Part shown: piece by piece, positions 1 through 9,954 of the stretch
How the letters are laid out: each line of letters opens with the position of its first letter
How positions within the stretch are numbered: the first letter of the stretch is position 1
From: Aquarana catesbeiana
Taxonomy: Eukaryota > Chordata > Amphibia > Anura > Ranidae
Assembly: GCF_042186555.1 (NCBI RefSeq)
Contig: NC_133331.1
Coordinates: forward strand, 2,539,395 to 2,603,394
DNA length: 64,000 nucleotides
Reading direction: 5' to 3'
The notes under the pieces: generated by a model
Seen by the model: only the letters and a program-made list of their open reading frames with translations
Database searches by the model: none
Told to the model about the DNA's origin: nothing
Translations under genes and position numbers: made by a program

Positions 1-65
1 CACACAAAAAAAAAACAAAAAACAAAAAACAAAAAAACAAAAAAACAAAAAAAAAAAAAAAAAAA
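1..65. repeat. A-rich simple repeat (CAAAAAA-like)
   Basis: Runs of six or more A separated by single C. It lies immediately left of the segment that is duplicated later in the window and has no counterpart beside the second copy. Confidence 0.9.
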
Positions 66-67
66 GA

Positions 68-105
68 CACCACAACCCTGGAAGCCAATCGGCAGGGTTG
101 TGGTG
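68..105. repeat. Short perfect hairpin
   Basis: Arms CACCACAACCCTG (68-80) and CAGGGTTGTGGTG (93-105) are perfect reverse complements around a 12-base loop. It sits directly at the left edge of duplication copy 1 and is absent at the edge of copy 2. Confidence 0.7.
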
Positions 106-112
106 TTTTTTT

Positions 113-205
113 GTGAAAGCTTGAACAAGCTGTTAGAAGCTGATTGGCTCCCATGCAGAGCTGCACCAGATTTTACCCTGTCCAGTTTTAGTAAATCTCC
201 CCCCA
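113..205. mobile_element. Palindromic MITE family A, right half only
   Basis: Shows GAACAAGCTG, GATTGGCTCCCATGCA, GCTGCACCAGATTTT and the terminal CCAGTTTTAGTAAATC. The mirror-image left half is missing here but present in the second copy (50,661-50,835), so the duplication edge cuts this element at its loop. Confidence 0.8.
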
Positions 206-290
206 GTGCGTGTCAATAAGGGATCTCTTAAAAGGATGGAGATCTTTTTAAATGAAGATTAGTGACCACCAACGTTTATAGAAACCCTAT

Positions 291-447
291 AGCAGGGATA
301 TGCAATTAGTGGACCTCCAGCTGTTGCAAAACTACAAGTCCCATCATGCCTCTGCCTGTCATGCTTGTGGCTGTCAGAGTCTTGCTATGCCTCATGGGAC
401 TTGTAGTTCTGCAACAGCTGGAGGTCCTCTAATTGCATATCCCTGCT
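291..447. mobile_element. Palindromic hAT-like MITE (family B)
   Basis: The ends AGCAGGGATATGCAATTAG and CTAATTGCATATCCCTGCT are perfect inverted repeats. Inner arms carry ACTACAAGTCCCATCATGCC and its reverse complement, the signature of an abundant vertebrate hAT-type hairpin element. The flanking octamers CCCTATAG and CTCTACAG could be a decayed 8-bp target duplication. Confidence 0.8.
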
Positions 448-696
448 CTACAGGAATAAGTCTGCAGGTAACAAAATGGTTTTACTGCAATACTCCCCAC
501 CGGGCCAGCACCATCTTTGAGGACCCGTCATCGCAAACCGCCATCTCTATTTTCCATCCATCTGCTGGATGGGATCTCCCCATAGGAGGATGAGAGCGGG
601 GGCTCTGTCCATCTCCGCTCTGCTGAGCAAGAGGATCCTGCAGAACGGAGGGGCCCGTGTGAAAAGGGGCCCAAGATATTCTTTAACCCAGACTAT
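448..696. other. No recognised gene or element
   Basis: Mixed-composition sequence with a GC-rich stretch near 590-660. It is preserved in copy 2 (51,076-51,307) apart from small changes at its left edge. I see no splice-bounded frame. Confidence 0.4.
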
Positions 697-836
697 GGGG
701 GGAGATTTAACTGGTGCAGCTCTGCATAGTAACCAATCAGCTTCCAGGATTTATTATTAAAGCTTACACACTCTGGAGTTAGAAGCCGATTGGTTCTGCT
801 GCACCAGAATATGTACACCAGTTTTAGTAAATCCGC
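697..836. mobile_element. MITE family A, full but diverged
   Basis: Starts GGGGGAGATTTAACTGG and ends CCAGTTTTAGTAAATCC, with internal CCAATCAGCTTCCAGG and GAAGCCGATTGG as mirrored segments. Counterpart at 51,308-51,447. Confidence 0.75.
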
Positions 837-1040
837 ACAGGAGCCCCAATGGAAAGCGGCTCTCTGTGGGGGGCTCCCGATGAAGGGGAGGAGCCAGGAG
901 TGCCGCCCCCGAAGAAGAGGATCCAGGCAGTTCTGTGCAAAACCTTTACATAGAGCCGGCAAGTATAACAGGCTTGTAAAATAAAAAAAAAAAACACCCC
1001 ACACACCACACTTTACAAACCGCTTTAAATCCTAAATCTA
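836..1040. repeat. Dispersed repeat family J fragment
   Basis: Carries GAAGAAGAGGATC, GGCAAGTATAACAGGCTTGT and a following A-run. It resembles the longer member at 40,496-40,965, which has GAAGAGGAGGATC and GGTAAGTATGACATGTTTGT at the same relative places. Counterpart in copy 2 at 51,447-51,650. Function unknown. Confidence 0.55.
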
Positions 1041-1095
1041 ACATTTCAGCATTACCTACTGTGAGTGTTTGGGTAGGGGGTTTGTGGAACTCAGG

Positions 1096-1677
1096 CGAGA
1101 TTTACTAAAACTGGAACACACACACACTCCACCCACACACACACACACACTCCACCCACACACACACACTCCACCCACACACACACACTCCACCCACACA
1201 CACACACTCCACCCACACACACACACTCCACCCACACACACACACACACTCCACCCACACACACACACACACACTCCACCCACACACACACACACACACT
1301 CCACCCACACACACACACACACACTCCACCCACACACACACACACTCCACCCACACACACACACACTCCACCCACACACACACACACTCCACCCACACAC
1401 ACACACACTCCACCCACACACACACACACACTCCACCCACACACACACACACACTCCACCCACACACACACACACACACTCCACCCACACCCACACACAC
1501 ACTCCACCCACTACACACTCCACCCACACACACACTCCACCCACACACACACACTCCACACACACACACTCCACCCACACACACACACTCCACCCACACA
1601 CACACACTCCACCCACACACACACACACACTCCACCCACACACACACACACACTCCACCCACACACACACACACACT

Positions 1678-1723
<46 letters not shown>

Positions 1724-2727
1724 CACCCACACACACACACACACTCCACCCACACACACACACACACTCCACCCACACACACACACACACTCCACCCACA
1801 CACACACACACACACTCCACCCACACACACACACACACACTCCACCCACACACACACACACACACTCCACCCACACACACACACTCCACCCACACACACA
1901 CACTCCACCCACACACACACACACTCCACACACACACACACACTCCACCCACACACACACACACACACTCCACCCACACACACACACACACACACTCCAC
2001 CCACACACACACACTCCACCCACACACACACACACACACACTCCACCCACACACACACACACACACTCACACACACCACCCACACACACACACCACCCAC
2101 ACACACACACACCACCCACACACACACACCACCCACACACACACCACCCACACACACACCACCCACACACACACCACCCACACACACACCACCCACACAC
2201 CACCCACACACACACCACCCACACACACACACCACCCACACACACACACCACCCACACACACACACCACCCACACACACACCACCCACACACACACCACC
2301 CACACACACACCACCCACACACACACCACCCACACACACACCACCCACACACACTCCACCCACACACACACTCCACCCACACACACACTCCACCCACACA
2401 CACACTCCACCCACACACACACTCCACCCACACACACACTCCACCCACACACACACTCCACCCACACACACACTCCACCCACACACACACTCCACCCACA
2501 CACACACTCCACCCACACACACACTCCACCCACACACACACTCCACCCACACACACACTCCACCCACACACACACTCCACCCACACACACACACACCGGC
2601 TCCCATGCACACCTGCACCAATCGGCTTCTGACTTCAGCTTCTTCAGTTAAGCTTTGACAATAAAACCTGGAAGCTGATTGGCTCCCATGCACAGCTGCA
2701 CCAGATCAGTTTTAGTAAATTTCCCCC
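1096..2727. mobile_element. MITE family A split by a giant (CA)-rich array
   Basis: Left terminus GAGATTTACTAAAACTGG (from 1096) and right half GCTGATTGGCTCCCATGC...CAGTTTTAGTAAATTTCC (to 2727) are the two ends of one family A element. The tandem array at 1116-2597 occupies its interior, so the array expanded within or invaded the transposon. Confidence 0.8.
1116..2597. repeat. (CA)n / CCACCCACACACACT compound minisatellite
   Basis: Alternates runs of CA with CTCCACC or CCACC punctuations. Unit length drifts: long CA runs dominate 1116-2070, a CACC-only version covers about 2070-2345, and a regular 17-bp ACACACACACTCCACCC form fills 2345-2597. It is open in nearly every frame on both strands, which explains the Thr/His and Cys/Val-rich frames; these are not genes. 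Confidence 0.97.
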
Positions 2728-2884
2728 ACTGTAATATAATAAATCCGGTTTCTCTGGTCGGCATTATTATACCACAGGGGGGGGGGGGGGTGACCACCCA
2801 CTGTGTAAAATTATACATACAAGTCACGATTTGGACGTTATATACTGTGGTGGTGGCAGCAGCTAGCTACCAAAACCCTGGTCA

Positions 2885-2915
<31 letters not shown>

Positions 2916-3110
2916 CAGGGGGCGACTCGGCGTCCAATAAAAGTGGTCCCAACGACGAATTCCCCACGGGATCACTTTTATAGGCAGCAGGAGAGGTGTT
3001 CCCCCTCCCCCCCCATTGCTTCACTGCTTACCGAAGCTGGTCGGTAAAGGGGACAATGATCCAATCCCCCGGAGCGATGGGCAGGAAGTCGAGGGAAAGA
3101 TGGCGCCCCA
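2728..3110. other. Spacer with G, T and C homopolymers
   Basis: Includes a G-run (about 2777-2790), a T-run (2885-2912) and a GC-rich part near 2920-3100. Homopolymer lengths differ in copy 2 (52,340-52,708). No gene recognised. Confidence 0.4.
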
Positions 3111-3310
3111 CTTAACCGGTTCCCGACCGGCGCACGCCGATGTACGTCGGCAGAATGGCACGGCTGGGCAAATGAGTGTACCTGTACGTCTATTTGAATT
3201 GCCCGCCATGCCATTGCGTGCGCGCGGCCTGGAGCTCCGTTAGTCGGGTCGCGGGTCCCACGGACTCGATCGCCGCGGGGATACCCGCGATCGCCTCACG
3301 GAGAGGACGA

Positions 3311-3345
3311 ACGGGGAGATGCCGTTGTAAACAGCATCTCCCCGT
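3311..3345. repeat. 12-bp hairpin in family E
   Basis: ACGGGGAGATGC (3311-3322) pairs perfectly with GCATCTCCCCGT (3334-3345). The third family member keeps the related block (about 32,698-32,735), while copy 2 has lost it at 52,913. Confidence 0.8.
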
Positions 3346-3440
3346 TCTGCCTATTGACAAGTGTCACTCGATCTCTGCTCCCTGTCATTGGAGCAGAGAT
3401 CAGTGACGTCACACATACAGCCCATCCCCCTACAGTTAGT

Positions 3441-3685
3441 GCCGGTTCACACTAGACGCGGCACGACTTGCAGGTCGCCTCACCGAGGCGACTTGCACAC
3501 GACTGCCGGGGCGACTTGCAAGACGACTTCTGTATAGAAGTCTATGCAAGTCGCCCCCAAAGTAGTACAGGAACCTTTCTTCTAAGTCGGAGCGACGATT
3601 AGAACGGTTCCATTGTACAGAACGGGAGGCGACTTGTCAGGCGGCTAGGTCGCCTGACAAGTCGCCCCCGTGTGAACCGAGCCTC
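3441..3685. mobile_element. 245-bp MITE present only in copy 1
   Basis: Terminal inverted repeats GCCGGTTCACACT... and ...GTGTGAACCGAGCCTC; interior GACTTGCAGGTCGCC-type arms. It is flanked by AGT (3438-3440 and 3686-3688). The unoccupied site in copy 2 reads TTAGTAATC at 52,999-53,007 with a single AGT. Comparing filled and empty sites therefore fixes both element ends and the 3-bp target duplication. Confidence 0.92.
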
Positions 3686-4442
3686 AGTAATCACTCCCTA
3701 GGACACACTTAACCCCTTCACTGCCAGTGTCATTTACACAGTAATCAGTGCATTTTTAATAGCACTGATCGCTGTATAAATGACAATGGTCCCAAAAATG
3801 TGTCAAAAATGTCCGACATAACGTCGCAGTCACAATTAAAAAAAAAAAAAAAAAAAAAAATCGCTGATCGCCACCATTACTAGTAAAAAAAAAAAAAAAA
3901 AAATTATTAATAAAAATGCCATAAAACTATCCCCTATTTAGTAAATGCTATAACGTTTGCGCAAACCAATTAATCGCTTATTGCGATTTTTTTTACCAAA
4001 AATATGTAGAATACGATCGGCCTAAACTGAGGAAAAAAAATGTTTTTTTATATATTTTTGGGGGATATTTATTATAGCAAAATGTAAAAAATATTGCGTT
4101 TTTTTTCAAAATTGTCGCTCTTATTTTGTTTATAGCACAAAAAATAAAAATCGCAGAGGTGATCAAATACCACCAAAAGAAAGCTCTATTTGTGGGAAAA
4201 AAAGGACGTCAGTTTTGTTTGGGGTACGTCGCACGACCGCGCAACTGTCAGTTAAAAACGACGCAGTGCCGAATCGCAAAAAACGCTCTGGTCAGGAAGG
4301 GGGTAAAATCTTCCGGGGCTGAAGTGGTTAACTCTATGCCCTTGGAGGACCAGAGCAACGTCTGATGTCACAAAAAAAAAAAAAAACACACCTTTTTTTT
4401 TTTTAGTAAAGTGTCAAATTTTTTTTTTTGCTTATAAATGGA

Positions 4443-4682
4443 AGGCTCCTTTCACACTTGTGCGACTTGAAAGTGATGCGGCTTGAAGCAATGCCTGTGT
4501 AATGTGGAGGTCTATGGACCTCGAGTCACATCAAAGTCAGCCCAAAGTAGTGCAAGGACTACTTTAAAGTCGCTGCGACTTGAAGAGATGCACAGATATG
4601 AATGATACTCATTGGAAATCATGGGGTACGACTTGTCATGTAACTTTGCAGTCCCAAGTCACACAAGTGGGAAAGGGGCCTA
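4443..4682. mobile_element. Palindromic MITE, CTTTCACACTTGTGCGACTT type
   Basis: Begins AGGCTCCTTTCACACTTGTG and ends CACAAGTGGGAAAGGGGCCT, near inverted repeats. Its interior GCGACTTGAAG arms resemble those of the 245-bp MITE at 3441. Counterpart at 53,802-54,042. Confidence 0.8.
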
Positions 4683-6050
4683 AATGAGACTCAATAAAAG
4701 AGGACCGGTCAGGCTTATTTCTATTACAAGGGATAAAGGCTTTGTGTGGCAGGAGGGGGGGGGGGTAAAACCCAGACTGTTGAGCCGTGGTATTACAACC
4801 CCGTCTCATCCACAGCTTCTCATGGATATACAAATGCTGCATCAAAAACCATGAAAAAAAAAAATAAAACCAGCAAGCTGCTTGCAGGGGGGGCGGTGTT
4901 GCCGAATGTAACTAATGCAGTTCTTGGGGCCACGTTGGAACCGTGTGCAGAGCGCACAGACGCGGAGTGGCAGAACAGCAATCAGAGGGTTAAAAATCGG
5001 GCAGTTAGGAGGCAACATATCACCCCCTCACCGCCTGTCAAACACTTCTGAAAAGTGATCCAAGCTTGGATTGCTGTTCAGAGGAGAAGCAGTCACTTAC
5101 AAAATGGGCCCTAAAAGTATCGGGAGAGCCAATAAAATCTGTTCTAATCAAATATGTTATTTGTTACAATGTAAAAAGCCTGGAGAGAAAGGGGCGGGGG
5201 GCTTTACCAGCAGAGAAAGTAGAAGGAGCCGTACATCTGCAGGATCGGGTTGCTTGACCTTAGAAGTATGCTGCATTGTGGCAGGAGCCAAAACCACCAA
5301 ATACATCAATGCCGGGGCCAATCATCAGCAAGTGTCATGTGACAAAGCTAAATGTGTTTATGGGCAGACACTGCATAGAGAGCAGATAATAGTACAAAGG
5401 ATCATCATGGAAATGGTTACATTGTTCTCCAGAATGTCATTCATATCCGAGCCGGCACACCGGTGCATGAAGTGATCAGTACGGCGGGGGAACCGGTGTG
5501 CCCGGGTTATGATCGGGCAGTAGAAGGTCCCAGGCAGACCGGATGACGGGACCCTGAAGGCCGGCACCTCCTTTATTAGGGAACCACACTGCTTTTCAGT
5601 TCCAGTCAGTCAAGGAAATGTAAATTGGTACCAGGACAAGTTCATCTAGAGCCCGGGGCAAAGATACAGAACTGCACCCCCTCCCCCCACTAGTAATGCA
5701 CGCCATAGAATGGATTTACTGCACCGAGCCCACCATCTGCTCCCTTGCTCTGCTGTGCCCAGGGCAGCAGCCCCCCCCCCCACTCCTTGCCCCGCTTGTA
5801 ATAAATGCCTCTTTGGCTCAACATGATGTGTATGAACATGGAGATGCCCTTTAAGATGGGCAGGATAAGCCATTAAGATAAGTTGTGCATGCCATTATTT
5901 ACTTCTATCCTCTCCCCGTCCAAAGCAAAGATCTGGAAGGTTCCTATGAAGGCCGACCTGCCTGAGCTCCTGGCTGATCACTGCCCGAGCTTCTGGACCA
6001 GGGGAGGCCAGCATAGTATTTAGCTGGCTTTCGTGTTAGTGTATCGTTTT
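4683..6050. other. Low-copy-looking sequence, no gene identified
   Basis: Mixed sequence with short G or C homopolymers (near 4750 and 5770). A 134-codon frame at 5071-5475 (+) is conserved in copy 2 with one residue changed, but the whole duplication is equally conserved, so this is no evidence of selection. I see no convincing splice sites around it and recognise no domain. Confidence 0.4.
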
Positions 6051-6250
6051 CAGCCAAGGAAGCCGCCATCTTGGCCTCTGTTTAATCTTCAGCTGCCATA
6101 ATGCTGCACATGTGATCCGTTATGACAGCGGCCATTGGATGGTTTGACAGTTTGGTTGAGAGCACAACCAATGGGAGTGTTACATTTCTGGCACATGCCA
6201 GAAACGAACCTCCTTAATGGATGGGTTTACTTCTGCTTTAAGATAGGACT
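6051..6250. repeat. Dispersed repeat family K
   Basis: Contains CAGCCAAGGAAGCCGCCATC, CATAATGCTGCACATGTGAT, CAGTTTGGTTGAGAGCACAA and GATGGGTTTACTTCTGCTTT. The same block occurs at 55,441-55,635 (copy 2) and, split by a LINE, at 47,825-48,023 plus 49,162-49,260. Confidence 0.75.
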
Positions 6251-6615
6251 TACAGCAATTTGGGGGGGGTCATCGGCACAGAGTTTAGAGGAGGAGAAAA
6301 GGAAGGACCAAGGCCTTGATTACAGGTGGTGCCCTCTGAAGAGCGATCCAAACACCAGTGACAGGCAGTGAGGAGGCATTCGATCGTCTCGTTTAACCCC
6401 CTTAAACCTCACACCACAAAACGCATGCACTGCAGGTAGTAGCCTGACATCGCAGCGCTAGGAGATTCTGTAGACACCAAACCAACCTGACTGCCGCAGA
6501 TAACAACCATCAATGTCCAAACTGGACTAGTGCATTGAGAAGAATCTTGCAACCGCATGAAAAAAAGTGATACAAAAGATGACGTAAAGGCCTCGTGCAT
6601 CATCAACAGCACTTA
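6251..6615. other. No recognised gene or element
   Basis: Mixed sequence conserved in copy 2. The right end (CATCATCAACAGCACTTA) resembles the terminus of foldback family M, so this may be part of a decayed member. Confidence 0.35.
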
Positions 6616-7021
6616 AGACCCCTTTCACACGGGCGGTTTGCAGGCGTTATTGTGCTAAAAATACCGCCCCAAAACAGCCTCCTGTTTGTTCAGTGTGAAA
6701 ACCCGAGGGCTTTCACACTGAAGCGGTGCGCTGGCAGGGGAAGAAAAAATCTCCTGCAAGCCGCACCTTTGGAGCGGTGAAGGAGCGGTGTATTCACCGC
6801 TCCTAAACCGTTCCTGCCCATTGAAATCAATGGGACAGCGCGGCTATACCGCGGTAATACCGCAGCTATAGCCGCGCTATACGAGTGGTTTTAACCCCTT
6901 TTTCGGCCGCCAGCAGGGGGTTAAAACCGCACCGCTAGCGGCCGAATACCGCGGTAAAACAGCGCTAAAAATAGAGCTGTTTTACCGCCGACGCCCCCTA
7001 CTGCCCCAGTGTGAAAGCAGA
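6616..7021. mobile_element. Long palindromic MITE family D
   Basis: Ends AGACCCCTTTCACAC and CAGTGTGAAAGCAG are inverted. The interior has nested palindromes such as TACCGCGGTAATACCGC, GCTATAGCCGCGC and GCACCGCTAGCGGCCG. This is the GCGGT-rich family that is very abundant in ranid genomes. Counterpart at 56,008-56,394. Confidence 0.85.
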
Positions 7022-7129
7022 CTTATTGAAGGATAAATAGAACACATAACCACTTGAGGTTTTTTTTTTTGCTCTGTAGAAGGGGTTATAGCCCCCAAAA
7101 CCCGTCAACTGGTTAAAGATGTTTTAGAC

Positions 7130-7277
7130 CAGGGGGAGGCAACCTGGGGCCCTCCATCTATTGCAGAACTACAAGTCCCATCATGCCTCTGGGGGTAATT
7201 GTAACTGCCAGCCTTGCATTGCCTGATGGGAAATGTAGTTCCACAACAGCTGGAGGGGCCCAGGTGACCTACCCCTG
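7130..7277. mobile_element. hAT-like MITE (family B), CAGGGG...CCCCTG ends
   Basis: Ends CAGGGGGAGGCAACC and ACCTACCCCTG; arms ACTACAAGTCCCATCATGCC and GGGAAATGTAGTTCC. Right flank is GTTTAGAC. The copy 2 counterpart has GTTTAGAC on both sides, giving a perfect 8-bp target duplication; here the left one has lost bases. Confidence 0.85.
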
Positions 7278-7379
7278 GTTTAGACCATGAGTGCCATCGT
7301 GTTGAAGACCTCGCTTTCTTGAGTTTACGTACAATAATGTCACATCCTTTGCTTTTGCAAGTTTGTATGCTTTTGTCCT

Positions 7380-7665
7380 TTAATAAAGAGCTGCTGATGA
7401 AACAAAAAGGGTGCAAAGGCCTAGTGCAAGAAAAAAGAAAAAAAAAAAAAAAAAAAAAAAACACTCACAAAAGTGTTGTACATAAACTCAAGAACCAAAG
7501 TTCAACAGAAAAATAGTCCTAGTCAAACAAAAACAAAAACCCAGCTAACACGTTTCGGGGCATATACCCCCTTTTTCACAGCAAAACGCAAGTGTTTATG
7601 TGCTTTATTTATGCTTTAGTCAAGTGCTGTTGATAAAACAAAAAGGGTGCAACGGCCTAGTGCAC
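7380..7665. mobile_element. Foldback family M member (ACACGTTTCGG core)
   Basis: Flanking near-repeats AAACAAAAAGGGTGCAA...GGCCTAGTGCA bracket a core with AACACGTTTCGGGGCATA and CCCCCTTTTTCACAGC. The same core occurs in the elements near 8389, 42,848, 44,763 and 45,309. Counterpart at about 56,765-57,035. Confidence 0.55.
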
Positions 7666-8040
7666 ATATGTCAAACACAAAGCTCGCGGGCCGAATGCAG
7701 CCCTTCAGACCTTGCCATATGGCCCTCACACCCAGTTCTTCAGCCGGAACTCCATTGCACCACCTCGGGCCCTCCGCCTCTGCTCCCCGCTGTCACTTGT
7801 GAAACACAGAAGCCTTTAGTGTTTACAAGGGACAGCTTTGCCCTCAGTGGCTCCCGGATCTAACAGATTCCTGCACACACTTACAGTGGGGCACAGCGGA
7901 GACAGATTGCCAGAATCTGAGTGAGAAAACAATCTCCCTGCAAATATATGGGTAGTAGAGCCACCTACACAGGGAGGTACTAGAGCCAGGCCAGTTAAGT
8001 AAAAGATGCGAGGAAGCTTTGTGGGGAGGGGTTGCAAACT

Positions 8041-8305
8041 GTGCATAGTGCACCCTTAAACCCTGCACACCCCTGAATGCGGCACCCTGGACGTAGCGCA
8101 CCCCTGGACTCTGCACATGTGTTAGTCCTGCACTCCACATGCAATGCACCCCTGCACTCCGTACATGTTGTAGTCCTGAACTCTGCAAATAATGCTCTCC
8201 TGAACCCTGCACTCTGTACGCCATGCACCCCTGGGCCCTGCACATGTGTTAGTCCTGAACTCTGCACTCCGTACGTGTTGTAGTCCTGAACCCTGCAGGT
8301 AGCTC
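8041..8305. repeat. TGCACCCCTG / TGTTAGTCCTGAACTC minisatellite, short allele
   Basis: Imperfect units of about 48-60 bp built from CTGCACATGTGTTAGTCCTG, AACTCTGCA and ATGCACCCCTG. Copy 2 has the same array enlarged to 57,411-58,045. Confidence 0.85.
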
Positions 8306-8388
8306 ACTCCAGATACAACCAGCCCTTTTGAGGGCAACCATACGGCTGATACGGCCCGTGATGAAATGGAGAATTTGACACCCCTGGC

Positions 8389-8653
8389 CTGGTGCATCAT
8401 CAACAGCACTTTATTAAAGCATGAAAGAAAAAAAGAAAAAAAAAAAAAAAGGGGGGGGGGGAGAGTACATACTCACAAAGCAATGGATATAACAGTGTTG
8501 TATGTAAACTTAAGAACCAGAGGTCTTCAACACAAAACAATACTCCTAGTCCAAACCATGAACCAGCTGATGGGGATATACCCCCTTCTTCAGAGCACTC
8601 AAGCAGGTATGTACGCTTAGAATTTTATTATAGTGCTGTTGATAATGCACTAA
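8389..8653. mobile_element. Foldback family M member with clear inverted ends
   Basis: TGCATCATCAACAGCACT on the left is mirrored by AGTGCTGTTGATAATGCA on the right. The interior has an A-run, G-run and ATATACCCCCTTCTTCAGAG. Counterpart at 58,137-58,400. Confidence 0.75.
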
Positions 8654-8654
8654 G

Positions 8655-8788
8655 CCAGTGATGGTGAACCTCAGCACCCCAGATGTTTGGAACTACATTT
8701 TCCATGATGCTCAAGTAATCTGCAGAGTACAAGAGCATCATGGGAAATGTAGTTCTAAACATCTGGGGTGCCGAGGTTCACCATCACT
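8655..8788. mobile_element. Palindromic MITE family C (CAGTGATGGTGAACC)
   Basis: Ends CAGTGATGGTGAACCTC and GAGGTTCACCATCACT are inverted repeats; ACCCCAGATGTTTGGAACTA and its mirror form long arms. It begins within 2 bases of the preceding foldback element, so the two are adjacent or nested. Copy 2 (58,402-58,556) carries about 20 extra bases in the loop. Confidence 0.88.
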
Positions 8789-9182
8789 TATATTAGGACA
8801 CAGTGGCTGTGCTCATGCAGCCGTGTGACCCAACAAATGAATAGGGCATTTGCATCAACGCAACAGCTGTGCATCCCCATACTGATTAAAAAAAAAAAAA
8901 AAAAAAGCCCTGCACAGGAGCTGCATTGTCCGTGTCCCATGTGAATGGGCCCCTTATTCTTCTATCTCTGGAGTTCCCACAGCAAAGTTGGGCTTTAAAA
9001 CCAAAACTAAAAACAAACCAAGCAGAGACTAAGCTAAGCAAACTCGATAAGCACTCGGCGAAAATAAGGAGATTTATTTTGCAAGGAAAACACAAACTCT
9101 TATAACATTAGACCTGAGATGATGCGGAAGAACAATCGACATTTGAAGGATTATTGGCACACATCCAATAAAGAGAACCTAC
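8789..9182. other. No recognised repeat; flanks candidate exon
   Basis: Mixed sequence with an A-run at 8887-8905. It lies downstream, in minus-strand sense, of the candidate exon at 9183-9347. No polyadenylation context or second exon was found. Confidence 0.3.
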
Positions 9183-9347
9183 CTTGAAGGCCACTGTTCA
9201 ACATGACTTCAATTTCACCATCACTGCCCGGGGAGGAAGGTTCCAGTCCAGAAGCCATTTCTGAAAGAACAAAACGGCACGACGTCAAAGCAGAGGCTGC
9301 GATCCGGGGAATGCTGGAGAGGTCACTGTCTGTCACAGGAGAGGAGG
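9183..9347 (-). CDS. Candidate internal coding exon (unidentified gene)
   Basis: On the minus strand a pyrimidine-leaning acceptor (TTGTTTGAATTGCAG) is followed by 165 open bases and a donor CAAG|GTAGGT. Read with two leading bases, the frame includes SSPVTDSDLSSIPRIA and then EMASGLEPSSPGSDGEIEV, an acidic Ser/Pro-rich stretch. A second possible acceptor (TTTTGTTCTTTCAG) lies just before the internal ATGGCTTCTGG, so a shorter first coding exon is also possible. I recognise no family. The frame is intact in copy 2 with one residue changed (F to C). The surrounding few hundred bases match no repeat I know. It could still be chance. Confidence 0.28.
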
Positions 9348-9440
9348 CTGCAATTCAAACAAACCACACCATGGAGTTAAGAAACGCAGGTAAAGCCACA
9401 GACATCTTATTCAAGAGGCAACAGCAACGTTCGTCTAAGT

Positions 9441-9588
9441 CAGGGGGAGGCAACCCAGGGCCCTCCAGCTGTTGTGGAACTACATTTCCCATGAGGCATT
9501 GCAAATCTGGCAGTTACAATTACTCCCAGAGGCCTGATGGGGCCCTCCAGTTGTTGCAGAACTACAAGTCCCAGGTTGCCTCCCCCTG
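9441..9588. mobile_element. hAT-like MITE (family B)
   Basis: Ends CAGGGGGAGGCAACC and GGTTGCCTCCCCCTG are perfect inverted repeats. Flanking octamers GTCTAAGT (9433-9440) and GTCTAAGA (9589-9596) agree at 7 of 8 bases, as expected of an aged hAT target duplication. Counterpart 59,206-59,353. Confidence 0.9.
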
Positions 9589-9593
9589 GTCTA

Positions 9594-9954
9594 AGAGCCC
9601 TTTCACACTGGAGCGGGGGGGCGGCGTCGGCGGTAAAACGCCATTATTAGCGGCGTTTTACTGTCGGTATGCGGCCGCTAGCGGGGCGGTTTTACCCCCC
9701 GCTAGCGGCCGAGAAAGGGTTAAATACCACCGCAAAGGGTGGCGCTTTGCCGGCGGTATAGCCGCGCCGTCTCCTTCACCGCTCCAAAGATGCTGCTAGC
9801 AGGACTTTTTTTTACCGTCCTACCAGCGCACCGCTCCAGTGTGCAAGCCCTCGGGGCTTTCACACTGGAATGCAAGCAGCGGCACTTTCGGGTCAGTTTG
9901 CAGGCGCTATTAGCGCAATAGCGCCTGCAAACCGCCCCAGTGTGAAAAGGCTCT
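9594..9954. mobile_element. Long palindromic MITE family D
   Basis: Ends AGAGCCCTTTCACACTGG and CCAGTGTGAAAAGGCTCT are inverted; the interior carries GCGGTTTTACC-type palindromes and GCTATTAGCGCAATAGCGCC. It abuts the family B element, so the two insertions lie side by side. Counterpart 59,359-59,719. Confidence 0.88.

Larger units (their letters stand above)
3111..4332. mobile_element. Dispersed ~1 kb repeat family E (non-autonomous, probable DNA transposon)
   Basis: Starts CTTAACCGGTTCCCGA and ends GGGGCTGAAGTGGTTAAC. Further members occur at 52,709-53,675 and 32,541-33,492. Shared blocks include TGTACGTCGGCAGAATGGCA, CAGTAATCAGTG, CGCTGTATAAATG, TTGCGCAAACCAAT and GGTGATCAAATACCACC. I recognise it as a very common ranid repeat. 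No transposase frame is present. This member is interrupted by a 245-bp MITE. Confidence 0.8.

Noticed and set aside
1069..2658. Long Thr/His/Pro (+) and Cys/Val (-) open frames
   Set aside because: They are translations of the (CA)-rich array; open on both strands in most frames.
5071..5475. 134-codon frame kept in both duplication copies
   Set aside because: All sequence in the duplication is about equally conserved, and a Shine-Dalgarno or operon context is irrelevant in this genome; no homology or splice support.
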